Positions 4,797-5,169 of a stretch of 5,169 nt of DNA are shown piece by piece. Position 1 is the stretch's first letter. The number at the start of each line of letters is the position of its first letter. This stretch comes from Minisyncoccota bacterium (GTDB taxonomy: Bacteria > Patescibacteriota > Minisyncoccia > UBA6257 > HR35), in contig CALIVE010000029.1 of assembly GCA_938048445.1 (NCBI GenBank), forward strand, positions 1-5,169. Direction: 5' to 3'. Position numbers and translations under genes: made by a program. Under the pieces are notes generated by a model that was not told the origin of the DNA, made no database searches, and was given only the letters and a program-made list of their open reading frames with translations.

Positions 4797-5169
4797 ATGA
4801 AATATGTTTTAGGGACATTTTTGTTAATTGGAGTAATTATTTTTAGTATTTTTTCATTTTCTAAATCTAAAGTTTTAATTATTAATTCTTCATCAAATCA
4901 TCTTGAGGTAAATGTTTCTGATATCTTTCAGAAAGAAGAGATAAAGCCAAAAATTTGTGAGCCAAGGGTTTTTGAGGTTAATTTAAGTAAAAATTTAATC
5001 TATTTTTTTGAAAATTGTAAATTGAAAGAAACAATCCCTATAGCTTATCAAGCTCCAGAAGGAAAATGGTATCAAACACCAACAGGATATTATCGAGTTG
5101 GTATAAAAAAAGAAAAACATATTTCTTCTTTGTTCCCTGTTTATATGAACTATGCTGTGCAATTATATG
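4797..5169 (+). CDS. L,D-transpeptidase (YkuD domain), N-terminal part
   Basis: The frame opens at ATG 4797 and continues through the right edge without a stop; 124 residues are visible. Residues ~4-21 form one hydrophobic segment without a clear cleavage site, so an N-terminal membrane anchor with the rest outside is likely. A ~35-residue linker follows. From about residue 58 the sequence matches the opening of the YkuD fold: FEVNLSKNLIYFF, the strand pair FENCKLKETIPIAY, the hallmark TPTGYYRVGIK (residues 94-104), then LFPVYMNYAVQLY where this family reads 'mp.am.f'. The catalytic HGT...SxGCxR motif lies beyond the window, so activity cannot be confirmed. Known members form 3-3 cross-links in peptidoglycan using a catalytic cysteine. 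Cys54 and Cys74 precede the catalytic region and could pair as a disulfide outside the membrane. An alternative in-frame start is not obvious; ATG 4797 is placed just after an extended -10. Its context is one base from the broken ORF. Confidence 0.82.
   Translation, partial: MKYVLGTFLLIGVIIFSIFSFSKSKVLIINSSSNHLEVNVSDIFQKEEIKPKICEPRVFEVNLSKNLIYFFENCKLKETIPIAYQAPEGKWYQTPTGYYRVGIKKEKHISSLFPVYMNYAVQLY

Noticed and set aside
1..5169. CRISPR array, tRNA, rRNA, insertion sequence or prophage genes
   Set aside because: No regularly spaced repeats, no G+C-rich cloverleaf or rRNA-like stretch, no transposase or integrase motifs, and no terminal inverted repeats with duplications were seen on either strand.

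Overview
The window is very A+T-rich (by eye roughly 70-75%). Its proteins are Lys/Ile/Asn/Glu-rich, Arg is mostly AGA, genes are packed with gaps of a few bases, and I see no convincing Shine-Dalgarno motif ahead of the starts. With the gene content (short M20 and DUF885 peptidases, a class IV aminotransferase of the 'RGY' type, a membrane-anchored YkuD-type L,D-transpeptidase), this best suggests a small-genome bacterium of the Candidate Phyla Radiation (Patescibacteria, Parcubacteria-like). That placement is inference, because the window holds no rRNA or ribosomal marker.

Layout. (1) 1-493, +: C-terminal third of a DUF885-type metallopeptidase, running in from the left edge. (2) 496-1620, +: M20-family metallopeptidase of the ArgE/DapE kind. 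(3) 1633-2964, +: a second, longer M20 metallopeptidase of the carnosinase/CNDP-dipeptidase kind. (4) 3009-3854, +: PLP-dependent class IV aminotransferase with its own good promoter. (5) 3875-4375, +: highly charged helical protein of unknown function. (6) 4361-4501, -: a 46-residue single-pass membrane protein with a DRDYY motif, convergent with and overlapping the end of gene 5. (7) 4504-4563: divergent promoter region centred on the palindrome TATAATTATA. (8) 4570-4795, +: a small reading frame that appears broken by a frameshift. (9) 4797-5169, +: start of a YkuD-type L,D-transpeptidase, running off the right edge.

How the genes may work together. Three metallopeptidases in a row followed by an aminotransferase look like a peptide-salvage cassette: oligopeptides and dipeptides cut to free amino acids, then transaminated. 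The L,D-transpeptidase at the right edge is a cell-wall cross-linking enzyme under a separate promoter. An alternative, weaker reading ties the aminotransferase and a DapE-like M20 enzyme to wall precursor or wall turnover chemistry.

The regulatory pattern is notable. In a by-eye scan of the + strand I found six perfect TATAAT hexamers, and five lie directly upstream of a candidate start codon (1633, 3009, 3875, 4541/4570, 4797). This suggests very short or absent 5' leaders. I found no clear novel multi-gene system. The most interesting spots are the small minus-strand membrane protein, the symmetric divergent promoter and the broken ORF beside it.
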